Below are positions 21,903-30,955 of a stretch of DNA of 30,955 bases, piece by piece. Position 1 is the first letter of the stretch, and each line of letters opens with the position of its first letter. This DNA comes from Paraglomus occultum (taxonomy: Eukaryota; Glomeromycota; Glomeromycetes; Paraglomerales; Paraglomeraceae), in contig CAJVPJ010000282.1 of NCBI GenBank assembly GCA_910592205.1, forward strand, positions 1 to 30,955. Direction: 5' to 3'. The position numbers were made by a program, and so were the translations under genes. Below the pieces are notes generated by a model that did not search any database, was not told the DNA's origin, and saw only the letters and a program-made list of their open reading frames with translations.

Positions 21903-23238
21903 TTACTTGAGTTGTCTTTCTCTCTGTTGATTTCTGTAACCTTTCGCGCCTTCGTTCGATTCTGCTAAAGTTTTAACAAATCCGCTGTGGATTGTAATAA
22001 AAGTGTGATAACTGAACGTTCGATTTTCGCGTGAAAAAGCCATCGTCGAAATAAGCACGCGGTAAAAGGTTTCGGAATTTGACTAGTACTAGTTCGGAAT
22101 TATCAGTATTTGTTTGTTGATGTTGCACAAATGAGATTATCGCATATCACGTTACCATTTTACGAAAAGCCGTTATACCGAACCTGGATATACCGAACCA
22201 GAATCACCAGACCGATTTTTCCTAATCAATAAATCCGATTATAACGCAAGCTCTCGTTATAACGAACTCTGGTTATTATTATAACGAACTAAAATTCTCC
22301 AGCCGTCAACTGTATACAGTCAAAGCTGGCTATAACGAACTTCGGTTATAACGAAGATCTGTTTATAACGAAGATTTTCTCCAAGCCAATTATAAATATT
22401 CATAATCTTAACTATAAAAAGTGACCTTCGTTATAAGGAATTTCTGGTTATAAAGAATATTTTCTCTGGTCCCGTAGAATTCGTTATAACGAGCTTTGAC
22501 TGTATCGCGCTCTCACCTCGTTCAAAATGCGCCTGAGCCTCTCGCAACGATATTGGAACCAGGATCCCGAACCAATTTAACGGATTGGTGCGTACGCGTT
22601 TATCTACCGCCGATTTGACGCTGGCATTCTCGTTCTTCTTATCTTTATCGCTCTCATTCTCGTCTTCATGGATCCTAACACTATTTTCATCGCCACCTTG
22701 TGCTTCACCCTTTCCCCCATCTTCTGTTTCACCGGCGAATGTTTTACGTCTACGAATAGAGTTTGTTTCACTGTGATCCTCTATTTCAGACCCAATTTTA
22801 ACTCCATCATCATGTTGATTATGTAAATGGTTCGCCAGACGATATTCATAATGTGTGGTTCCTTCAGAGTCGCCGGCTATCGTTTGAGACATGACACTGT
22901 TGAGAACAATGTTAGCGTTTGTCAAACAAGATTAAAGAATGCATTGAATTATTCGTTATAATTTACACTCTGCTGATAGCTTTCATTCGTGCATCATATT
23001 TATATCGTGAAATATTAATAGGGCCCATAGTGTACTTTGCGTGAGCTAACGTTATAAACCCCTCAATGGGATAAACACGTAAAGTTAGTCTGTCGATGTT
23101 TCCTACGATAAAAATAATACTAGAGCTACTTACTGTTTCCAGCTCTTTACAAATTTGACTCCATTGTTCCTGGTATTCTGCTATCAGGTCAAAATACTCT
23201 ATGAGCACGCTATCAAGCCGTTTACAGATATCCTCCAT
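21903..23238 (-). CDS. VMA22: Vacuolar ATPase assembly protein VMA22 (CCDC115-like)
   Basis: The N-terminal helix MEDICKRLDSVLIEYFDLIAE is followed by GFITLAHAKYTMG and YKYDARMKA, then by an acidic linker, then by NPLNWFGILVPISLREAQAH near the C-terminus. This order is diagnostic of Vma22/CCDC115. The family acts with Vma12 and Vma21 to assemble the V-ATPase V0 sector at the ER. Exons: 23238-23134, 23061-22967, 22896-22517 and a tentative last exon 21964-21903, giving about 213 residues. Introns of 72, 70 and 552 bp are in phase. The first is stop-free and divisible by three and contains a GACTAAC-like branch site. The last is long because it contains a MITE. The last exon encodes only ESNEGAKGYRNQQRERQLK and matches the usual C-terminal helix weakly. 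Start chosen at the second in-frame Met, where homology begins. Confidence 0.85.
22165..22316. mobile_element. Diverged relative of the adjacent MITE
   Basis: Repeated words such as CCGTTATACCGAAC and CGTTATAACGAACTC match the internal motif of the intact element next door. The right end (CCAGCCGTCAACTG then TA) resembles a decayed terminal repeat. No matching left terminus was found, so this is a fragment. Confidence 0.5.
22317..22502. mobile_element. 186-bp Tc1/mariner-type (pogo-like) MITE in the VMA22 intron
   Basis: It is bounded by TA on both sides (22315-22316 and 22503-22504). The left end reads CAGTCAAAGCTGGCTATAAC and the right end, reverse-complemented, reads CAGTCAAAGCTCGTTATAAC. 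These are terminal inverted repeats of about 25 bp with two or three mismatches. TTATAACGAAG words repeat inside. There is no coding capacity, so it must be moved by a transposase encoded elsewhere. It begins only 14 bases inside the intron donor of VMA22. Confidence 0.9.
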
Positions 23239-24407
23239 CCTTAGCGATACGAAGGAATAGCAAAATTGTTCAAAACCCTGAATGTCGCACACAAAATTGT
23301 GTAATGCGTCGGTATTTTACATGAACGCTTGCTGGGATCAAGAATGAAACGTGTCGACCTTTTGTTGGCACTGATGCCACCATCCTTCGTGCAAACACTC
23401 CTGCCATCCTAACCGTTGAATATTCCTATTGGACTCGCACCTATACAGGACAAAAGTTGTGGATGAGCTTGCACATATTAATCTGTTTTTGCATATTAAT
23501 AATAACTAATATCTATAGTTATAAATCTATTTTATGGGGTGAGCATCAGTCTGCAAGTTCAAAGGCAACACAAATAGGGAAGATGTGCGGAAAACCATCA
23601 ATCTCATTATTGTACGAGAACGAATTCACTAAAAATAGAAGTGCGCTATTACTATGACTATGTATATTGATATTAGAATTTTATAAATAATCTTAATATG
23701 CTATATTTATTATTCGTTAGAAAAATAACAATTACTGTCTTCTATGATACCAAAATTATACCGTAACAAGATAAAGACATGCTAACAAATCGCAAAATAC
23801 CTGGCACGAAGTCGACTAGGATCTGATGTGGTGGAAACGGTGGGAACTTGTCATAGATGAATTTTCGGGGAAACCCTTCAACCCCTGAAATCTATACGCG
23901 AGCTCTTCCCGGTGCATGAAACACGTACTTGATTATCAGAACGGATGGGGTCGAAACGCATACGCGACTGCACAACATATGTGTGCCATTTACTACGTCC
24001 ATATCAATATCTCTCCATATCCACTCCATACCCACGTCTCGCCACCTCGCCACTAATAATTCAGAATCGCCCCGTCCCTCGCCAGCAATCTTATGAAAAT
24101 CGTTAACATGTTCGCTGTAAATAGCCATTTCCACATATGTATGCCGTTTGTTCGATCAGTTCGCTAGAACTTGTCCTTTTCATCCTGCGCAGTTTCAATT
24201 TTACCTTATTTTATAAGTTCGTCCTTGTTGCTGCGTCTCATACTTAATTCAGTCAATATCCCTTCATAATTCTATCACCTGCCGTTTCCGTTATCTTTAT
24301 TCATTCGGATTGTGTAGTATATAACAATACATAAATATCACTATACATCTATACTAAAAAGAAAATTACTTCGTTTAAATATACAAGACGCTCGTCAAAT
24401 TCGTTCC
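23239..24407. other. Region between VMA22 and the PPP1R21-like gene
   Basis: It holds the presumed VMA22 promoter and the 3' flank of the coiled-coil gene, with an AATAAA on the minus strand at 24301-24296. A minus-strand open frame at 24134-23892 (80 codons) is less AT-rich than its surroundings and could be an exon, but has no recognisable domain. No other feature was seen. Confidence 0.4.
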
Positions 24408-27076
24408 TTATGAATTCAAGTTGACAGTTGTTTGCAGTTGTTTTTGTAATTCATTAATATAATCAGTCATTATGTCTTTTTCTTTTTTATGTGAACCATC
24501 TGCTTCGATCTTCTCGGCCTACAAGATGACAAGAAATGCATCATGAGTAGCAGTATTGGAATGTGCGGATCACATATGCTATACAATCTAATACATACCA
24601 CAACACGTCCAAGATCCTCCTTACACTTTTTATTTTCTGCTTGTAATCGAGTAATCTCTTTCTCAGCAGTAGCTAGCTTCTCTCTCATTAATTTCACGGC
24701 CTCAGCCATTCTAACTGACGTGCTGTCGGCCAGTTGCAACTATGATGACGAAATATGTTAATGCCTTCTCACCAACTGTTGAATCAGTATTATTCAACTC
24801 TAATATCCGCTTTACCCGTTCATTTAGCTGCTGAATCTTTGACTCGTAATGTTTCTTAATAAGTAATTCACGTGTTGCATCACCGTCAGATATCTCAACG
24901 CGCTATGATTAACAATCAGATAACGCAACCAGCAAAAATTAATGTATTTTCTCGAATCATTCCATCTGCCAATATTAACTTGATAACATCTTACCCCTGC
25001 ATCCTTTTCTAATGTATTCGGTCCACCGCGTGTAAGTAATGCGCTAGTGTTATGCTTCTCAGTTTCAGACTCTGGCGCAGTTACGTTCGACAAACTTTGT
25101 GACTTGGCCGGTTCAGGCGATGAAATGGCATTCTTCCTTGCGCTCTCACTCTCTTTCAATTTTTCCATTGTCCTTTATTTTCACAAATGCCATAAAAAAG
25201 AAAATTATTATCGTATTAGTGGTTTTACAAGAAATATTTCCACGTCCAATGATGCTTACTCTTTAAGTGTTTTCTTTGTTTCCTCAAGCTCCGTTTCAAG
25301 CTCCATTACAAGCTGTTGCTTTTCCTCACGAAGAGTATCCATTGCCTCACCTCCTGCGATATTCGAACGTGATAGCTCGACCTATACTTGCATGGATTGT
25401 AACTATTACAAACGGATATAAGCATACTTGAATATAGCCTGTATAAGACACCTTACCTCAAGTTCTTCATTCTTCTTCTCTAAGTCAGCTAGCCTAGTTT
25501 TGAGTGCATTAAGATCTTGAGCGTAAAGACTTTGGGATTCATGAAGCTTGCGAGTCAGCATTTCTATATTCGTTTGGATAATATGCATACGGATTAGATA
25601 ATAGTGACAATACTGATTCTGACGCATACAGACTGTTAAACGATAGGACTGGACACTCACCATTTTCTTCGATCTTTCGTCCCAATTCTACGGACAACTT
25701 TTCCATTTTCCTTCATTAGCGCAAATGAGAACATTATTGTCGCGTTAGTGATTTTATAAAAAATATTTCCACGTCCAATGCTACTTACTCTTTAAGCTTT
25801 GTCTTTGTTTCCTCAAGCTCCATTTCAAGCTGTTGCTTTTCCTCACGAAGAGTATCCATGGCCTCATCTCCTGCAATATTGGAACGTGACAACTCGACCT
25901 ATATTTGCATGGATTGTAACTATTACAAACGGATGTAAACATACTTGAATATAATCTGTTTAGACATTACCTCAAGTTCCTCATTCTTTTTCTCCAAGTC
26001 AGCTATCCTAGTTTGGAGTGCACTGGTTTCTTGAGCGTAAAGGCTTTTGTATTCATAAAGCTTATGATTCAGCATTTCTATATTCGTTTGAATAACATGT
26101 ATACGGATTAGATAATACTGATTCTGACGCATGAAGACTATCGGAACACTCACCATTTTCTTCGATCTTTCGTCCCAATTCTACGGAAGTGGTCTCAAGT
26201 GTAGATTTTGACTTCTCCAGTTCCTTTTTAGCTGAACCCACTAACCAACCCGGAGTCAGTCTCTAAGATACAGCACACATGGATTAAACCTCTCGGCAGA
26301 TATGTTGGACTATGCTTTTCTATACTATAGCTTAACAGCACTCAGCACGAATGATTTAATGTCACTCACAGCCTTGTTGGCATCTTGTAGACTTTCGATA
26401 CGTTTGGTAAGTCGTTGATTGTGAAACGTAAGTAGGTCGAGTTGTTGGATTGACTGAATTGGAAGCAACAAATGATTGCATCAGTACGTAGTCGCAGTTT
26501 TGGGGTTACTAAGCTGATTTAACAATATTTTGCACAATATTACTGTACTAAGGTGCCGTTGTATTTACATTGCGTAGATCTTGTTCTTTCACTTTAACTT
26601 GTTCAGTAAGTTCTGTATTTCTTGCTTGTTCCTATGGAGGCGCTTATGAAAATCATATCAACCTCGTGCAAACAGAATCATCACTAACCTCCAATTATAA
26701 CAAAATCAAACCTTAAGAACGGCTTTCTTTAATATCGAATGCTGAGCTTTTATCCTGTACAAACATATCGACATGTTAACAATATAAGAATCATATACTT
26801 GATAACCATTGGGCCGATACTACATGAATTTCATAAGAGAACGTACTTTGAAAATTCCTGAAATAACTTCTTATATTTTTCATTCAGTTCTTCGGCTGAA
26901 ACAGCACTAACTATTGGAAAGATAAACACTTCAAGTCAGTCGACCTCACAATAACCAATCACGTTAACTACGTGTTATTGCGTAACAACGCTAATTTTTC
27001 TCTCTACAGTCTTCCTACATGTTGACCCACCCGACGACTGGAACGAGGCTGGGCCTGACATTCTTCTTTCGCTCAT
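24408..27076 (-). CDS. PPP1R21: PPP1R21/KLRAQ-type coiled-coil protein, 15 exons
   Basis: The N-terminus matches the KLRAQ family: ELNEKYKKLFQEFSK, IKAQHSILKKAVLKEQ, TELTEQVKVKEQDLRN, DLLTFHNQRLTKRIE and LGRKIEEN. The C-terminus matches it too: ELLIKKHYESKIQQL, LQLADSTSVRM and KDIMTDYINELQKQL. PPP1R21 is a subunit of the endosomal FERRY complex, a Rab5 effector, in animals. Exons: 27076-27019, 26910-26847, 26754-26712, 26631-26569, 26453-26370, 26262-26154, 26077-25971, 25898-25789, 25710-25661, 25563-25457, 25381-25260, 25172-24995, 24902-24777, 24739-24599, 24518-24408. All phases agree, giving about 490 residues, shorter than the animal protein, whose long central region is missing. Exons 7-8 and 10-11 are duplicates. 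The exon 1 donor and exon 13 donor (GTTGGT; a stronger GTGAGA four bases on would break frame) are the least certain junctions. Confidence 0.85.
25160..26190 (-). repeat. Intragenic tandem exon duplication, units about 490-540 bp
   Basis: Exon 7 (26077-25971) pairs with exon 10 (25563-25457), both 107 bp. Exon 8 (25898-25789) pairs with exon 11 (25381-25260), which carries 12 extra bases encoding a repeated ELET-like step. The intervening introns also match. The 50-bp exon 9 (25710-25661) is chimeric: its first part resembles the start of exon 12 (ATGGAAAA), and its second part is identical to the end of exon 6 (TCCGTAGAATTGGGACGAAA and beyond, through the donor). Confidence 0.9.
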
Positions 27077-28062
27077 GTTCGACTACGAGAGTAATGGTAT
27101 GGTCAATAAGGTCAATATGACAAAATGCCGGTGGTTTAAGACGATAATCAGATGACCAAACAATGTATTGTGACACCATTCCGAATATTTGATAATAACC
27201 TCGAGGATTTGGGTTTTCAGATTAAAGCTTTATCCTGATCGAGTCGCCTTACATTTGGTGGAAAGTGAGAAATTTCTTTAGCTCTACAAATTTGCTGCTC
27301 TATTCAAGTCACATCACTTACCCATATTAATTCGAAGAGCAAGTAACAATTATTTAAATTATCAATTCATACAATTGGCATTTGTTTATAGATAAATTCA
27401 CTTTTTGCAAAGTAAACCGTTAATGCTATTTCGGTTTCTATCATACTTTTTGTTAAATAGATAGGATTGGATTGTCTCTGTAAACGTGTAGCTGCATAAC
27501 AATTGACATTGAAGCTCCTGATTAAATTATAAACTCTCGACGCTATAACCGAGCAAATTCAGCATACGACATTAGAGACCATGGTGAACGCTACTTGAAA
27601 TATAGCATTATTCGAACCTATTACCCATCATAAGAGGCGTCATTTTGCTGTAAAAGTTATTCGTCGTTGCAGTTGGAGACCAAAAATGTAGAAGTTTGTC
27701 GAACATTGGTTGTTCATATATCTAAATTGAATTTCCGGGATAAAGAAATGAATGTAAACCTAACTTTTGAAATGTACATGTAATCAAGTATAGTTCTAGC
27801 ACCAAACGCAGTCGAATAATACCAACAAAACTGAAAAATTAGAAGTATAATAATGCCTTATTCTATGGTCAAACAAAAAGTTAATATAAAAGGGTTAGAA
27901 AAGGTCTTATATCCGTAACAGGCTTTATTCGTCCACATTCCCATTACATCCTATCACTAAAAATGTCTTCTGATTTTAATATAAAGACTGCAAAATGGTT
28001 TACCAGGAAGGGTCATGGCAAGCATTTATCTGGATATTGCATGCAGTTTATTCATAGAGATA
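27077..28062. other. Upstream flank of the PPP1R21-like gene
   Basis: It contains the presumed promoter immediately upstream of 27076. No recognisable coding region or repeat was seen in the remainder. Confidence 0.4.
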
Positions 28063-28260
28063 CAGTCGCACCTCTATTTAAGAACCAAGTTGGGACCATA
28101 GTGATTTTTGGAAAAAAAATGTTCTTATGAAGAGGTGTTCTTTTATAAAGGGGTTTTTTTTATAAGTTTAATAATAATTGGGTCTTTGATGCAATGTTCT
28201 TGTGAAGAGGTTTTTATATGACGTTCTTTTATAGAGGGTTCTTTTATGGAGGTGCGACTG
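28063..28260. mobile_element. 198-bp MITE with CAGTCGCACCTC termini
   Basis: It is flanked by TA on both sides (28061-28062 and 28261-28262). The left end CAGTCGCACCTCTATTTAAG and the right end reverse-complemented, CAGTCGCACCTCCATAAAAG, are perfect over 12 bp and similar for about 24. Internal TTCTTATGAAGAGG and TTCTTGTGAAGAGG words are repeated. It is non-coding. The termini and TA target place it with Tc1/mariner (pogo/Tigger-like) elements; it is a different family from the one at 22317. Confidence 0.9.
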
Positions 28261-30374
28261 TATAAGTAATATCTAACCTGTAATAAAAGTCTTCGTAATC
28301 AAATATAGTTACAAATACTGGTGCAAAATAACTTTGACAGAATACGAATTATTGATAAATGATGGCTTTATCAATAGGTTTGAAAATTTTTCATCAAGCG
28401 TCCAAGTTTGTATAAAGTCTTTTGCAATTACATTGATAATTTGTCTACTATTGCGGGTTCAAAAAACGTCTTTATAATTATAATCTTAACAGACCTATAA
28501 TATAGCTCAGACTTCTGGAATGTAATAGCTTTGCTTACGTACGGGAGCTACACTAAAGTCAATACTGTACATATAACTGGTAAGCATATGCCTGACTGGA
28601 ATAAGTTTGACCCACGCGCAGCAATTCGTTTGAAATGTTACACACTTGTTCGATCCGGAAACTGCTCATCGACTGTTGTGCATCGAAGACCAATATGTAG
28701 TATTTACTAATGTCTACATAACGTTTAGCTGATAATACTATATAGACATATGGTAATGTATTATTAATTCTAATAATCAAAGTTAATTGCAACAACAAAT
28801 TTTATAGTCATTATTGGTAGAACTTTGACAAACAAACTTTACATTCTGAAATACAGAACAGCTTTGACGTATATATAAGATGCGTTTACAGACGGTATAA
28901 TAACTCAATGTAGACGATTATCGTCCTTAGCAGCGTGGGAAAGACACAACTTTATTGATGTGTCCAACCTGAGTTTTTTGTTTTTTGTTCAATTAAATCA
29001 TGACACAGACGGTATTACAATCACCACAAACTGCTTAATAGGAACATATACAACTGATTACAAGTTTGAGTTTCTCAAAACAGTTAAGCGGAAGACCATT
29101 TTCGTAATATTTTTATATTAATATATTACTGTAAGCACGATAATTAATGAGCGGTTTGTTGTGGAACATGACAGTAATTTAATCACATGGGAGGGACCCG
29201 ACGAATGACAATGTTTTACAAGGCAATCATAGTCTTGCAGATGAAAAATAATACAGTCTAACTGCTATACCAAAATAACAAACACAAGCTTTATTCGCAG
29301 TTAAGGATAGGTACTTGTGTTCATATGGTAGGCATAATGAGTGTAATCCCAACTTCCATAAGCATGCTGCGGTATCACGTGACTAATAAAGCCATGTTTC
29401 ATCCGTTGAAATGTTTATTGACGGCGCAACGCAACAAAGTCCGAAATACATTTAATTATTGTGCATGGTAAATTCTTCAAATGGATAACTGGCTTTCCAG
29501 TGTTTTTTATTATTCAAGTCGGTGAGTTTAGAGCTTCATGTTATTATTTCAGCAGACAACCCTCTGTATCGGGATCCCGTAATTGTTTGAACGTCTTAAA
29601 CAACAATGCACCGAGATCGAAATCTATTTGGGGAATAATAATTGTTATTATTGTTATATTCATTGTTGTAATTTATTGCCAGACCTAAACCTGATTGAGC
29701 TTGTGAGATGGCGATCGCTGATATAATTGTGCATGCCTACAACAAATGTTGTCTCTAATAACAATTATTGTATCGTTAAAATTCTTCCCGGAATGTTTAG
29801 ACACTGGAGATTATATTTACGTGACCTGACGTTCATTTACTTAGCATTGTACAACCCACCTCTGGTCTTTATAAGAAAAATTCACATTGATATGCAAGTG
29901 AAATGTGTGATTGATGTAGCATCAATATGAGACATGTGTGCGCACAATATAAACCACACATTCCGCATACTTGAAACTCGTCCTTCTGCTTATTCCTACG
30001 CTAATAACACTGCGTAATGCTCCATTGACGTGCTTCTCTCACAATTATTTAATAACCGACATAACCAATAGCATTTACTCGTATTAAATCTACTTTACAA
30101 CACCACTGACAATCAACTGCCCGTAACAGCAAATATGCAGTGCTAGTCACACTGCATCCCGAGTGATCACTGCAAACGTTTTTTTCACAGTGGGCTGAGA
30201 CCTTTTTCTCTTCAATCTTTTTGCGAGCTTATCGATAATTTATTTCAGAGAAAGAGATATTTGGTTAATTAGAAACAGGGTTTTTAATAATTTAAAGGGA
30301 AATCGTTCTCTGAAAAAGAAAATTGTGTATAAATATTGTAGACAAGTGCATCGAGAACACTCATTATAATAGAA
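28261..30374. other. Long AT-rich stretch without supported genes
   Basis: I found no domain, splice-consistent gene, RNA gene or clear repeat. Short open frames here are AT-rich and unlike known proteins. Confidence 0.4.
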
Positions 30375-30862
30375 ATGAAAAAATTTGGGCAATTCGCAAA
30401 GAAAATATTTCACAGACGCAAGAAATCGAAGTAAGTTGACTACTATAGCAACAATGTATACGAGTGTTTGTGACATCATCAATATAATCAACACTATCAA
30501 TATGGAACATAATTATTACATATTAAAAATAGGAATATATCAATGTCAATATCAATAACCAATATCAATAATCAATATCAATAGTCAATATCAATAATCG
30601 TATCAACCCTTCTGTCTCAGCCTCGATGTCAAACAATAACAGTAATATCCATATTGTTCTATTTAATGATTCTCAGTCGCTTCCTAACCCGAATATTCAT
30701 TCTCATAATTTTGCCAAACCAACAGAGTTACCAATAATGTAGAAACAGAAGACCCGATAGATGTAGATACTATAATTGATCAACCTCACAGACCGCAAAC
30801 TCCTGTAACAACAATATCTTTGGATTTCTGCCGCAATTCTTCTTTCTCAATTCCTCCGCCTT
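30375..30862 (+). CDS. Possible small gene near the right edge, gene model unresolved
   Basis: A short first exon, MKKFGQFAKKIFHRRKKS, ends at 30430 before a textbook GTAAGT donor. After an AT-rich repeat, a pyrimidine tract and CAG at 30618-30620 precede an open frame with SMSNNNSNIHIVLFNDSQ. A third open piece in another frame reads NVETEDPIDVDTIIDQ and ends in FSIPPP at a TGA near 30862. The phases of the first donor and this acceptor do not match, so at least one junction is wrong or the gene is broken. A small intron from 30681 could join the last two pieces. Not recognised as any family. Confidence 0.25.
30540..30598 (+). repeat. AATATCAATA tandem minisatellite
   Basis: About five imperfect 12-14 bp units built from CAATATCAATAA, preceding the possible gene fragments at the right edge. 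Confidence 0.85.
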
Positions 30863-30955
30863 GATATATTATTGAAGTTGATGGTAATTGAGGTAGATCA
30901 GAATACGTTATCAGTTTCCCTAACTGTGATTTTGTGCTGTGTGTCGATGGGCGTC

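Noticed and set aside
22431-22516. C-terminal extension of VMA22 reading into the MITE
   Set aside because: The open frame runs through a GTGAGA donor into transposon sequence; more likely intron than protein.
23892-24134. 80-codon minus-strand open frame of higher GC
   Set aside because: Possibly an exon, but there is no recognisable domain and no consistent splice partners were found; described only as part of the intergenic entry.
1-30955. tRNA, rRNA, CRISPR or plasmid-like features
   Set aside because: No tRNA B-box with matching cloverleaf, no rRNA-like block, and no regularly spaced identical direct repeats with unique spacers were seen.

Overview
The window looks like AT-rich nuclear DNA of a filamentous fungus. 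Genes are split by short introns (56-182 bp where resolved), intergenic stretches are long and featureless, and small TA-flanked terminal-inverted-repeat elements are present. Tyrosine-kinase-like (TKL) relatives fused to TPR or LRR solenoids, together with a probable HMG-box relic, point to an arbuscular mycorrhizal fungus (Glomeromycotina, Rhizophagus-like). The organism call is an inference from gene content, not from a marker gene.

Left part (1-14 kb): two divergent, head-to-head genes share a degenerate kinase head but end in different solenoids. On the minus strand (4718-1186) a pseudokinase is fused to about 28 ribonuclease-inhibitor-type LRRs. On the plus strand (7522-13927) a pseudokinase is fused to 51 full 34-residue TPRs plus a partial one, in a single 5.75-kb exon. 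The introns interrupt only the kinase part, and one of them sits at the identical codon of the catalytic loop in both genes. Both heads have lost the DFG aspartate, and the TPR gene has also lost the HRD aspartate.

Middle (15.5-18.4 kb): Thr-rich and ACC/CTC-rich simple repeats lead into two tandem paralogous small ORFs of unknown function, whose differences are largely synonymous. A probable HMG-box relic and other broken coding-like fragments follow, then a clearly disabled kinase C-lobe pseudogene.

Right part (19.5-27.1 kb): three conserved housekeeping genes lie in the same direction on the minus strand. The first is a PPP1R21/KLRAQ-type coiled-coil protein (27076-24408, 15 exons, with an in-frame internal exon duplication). 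The second is the V-ATPase assembly factor VMA22/CCDC115 (23238-21903, with a 186-bp MITE in its last intron). The third is the GATOR1 subunit NPR3/NPRL3 (21717-19576, with two single-base frame anomalies that cancel out). Family knowledge links all three to endosome or vacuole function, but whether the clustering matters is unknown.

The last 3.8 kb holds a second TA-flanked MITE (28063-28260), a short AATATC-type tandem repeat and a weak possible gene running towards the window edge. No tRNA, rRNA, CRISPR array or bacterial-type operon was seen. Exon borders were read by eye from GT..AG sites, reading phase and family resemblance, and have no transcript support.
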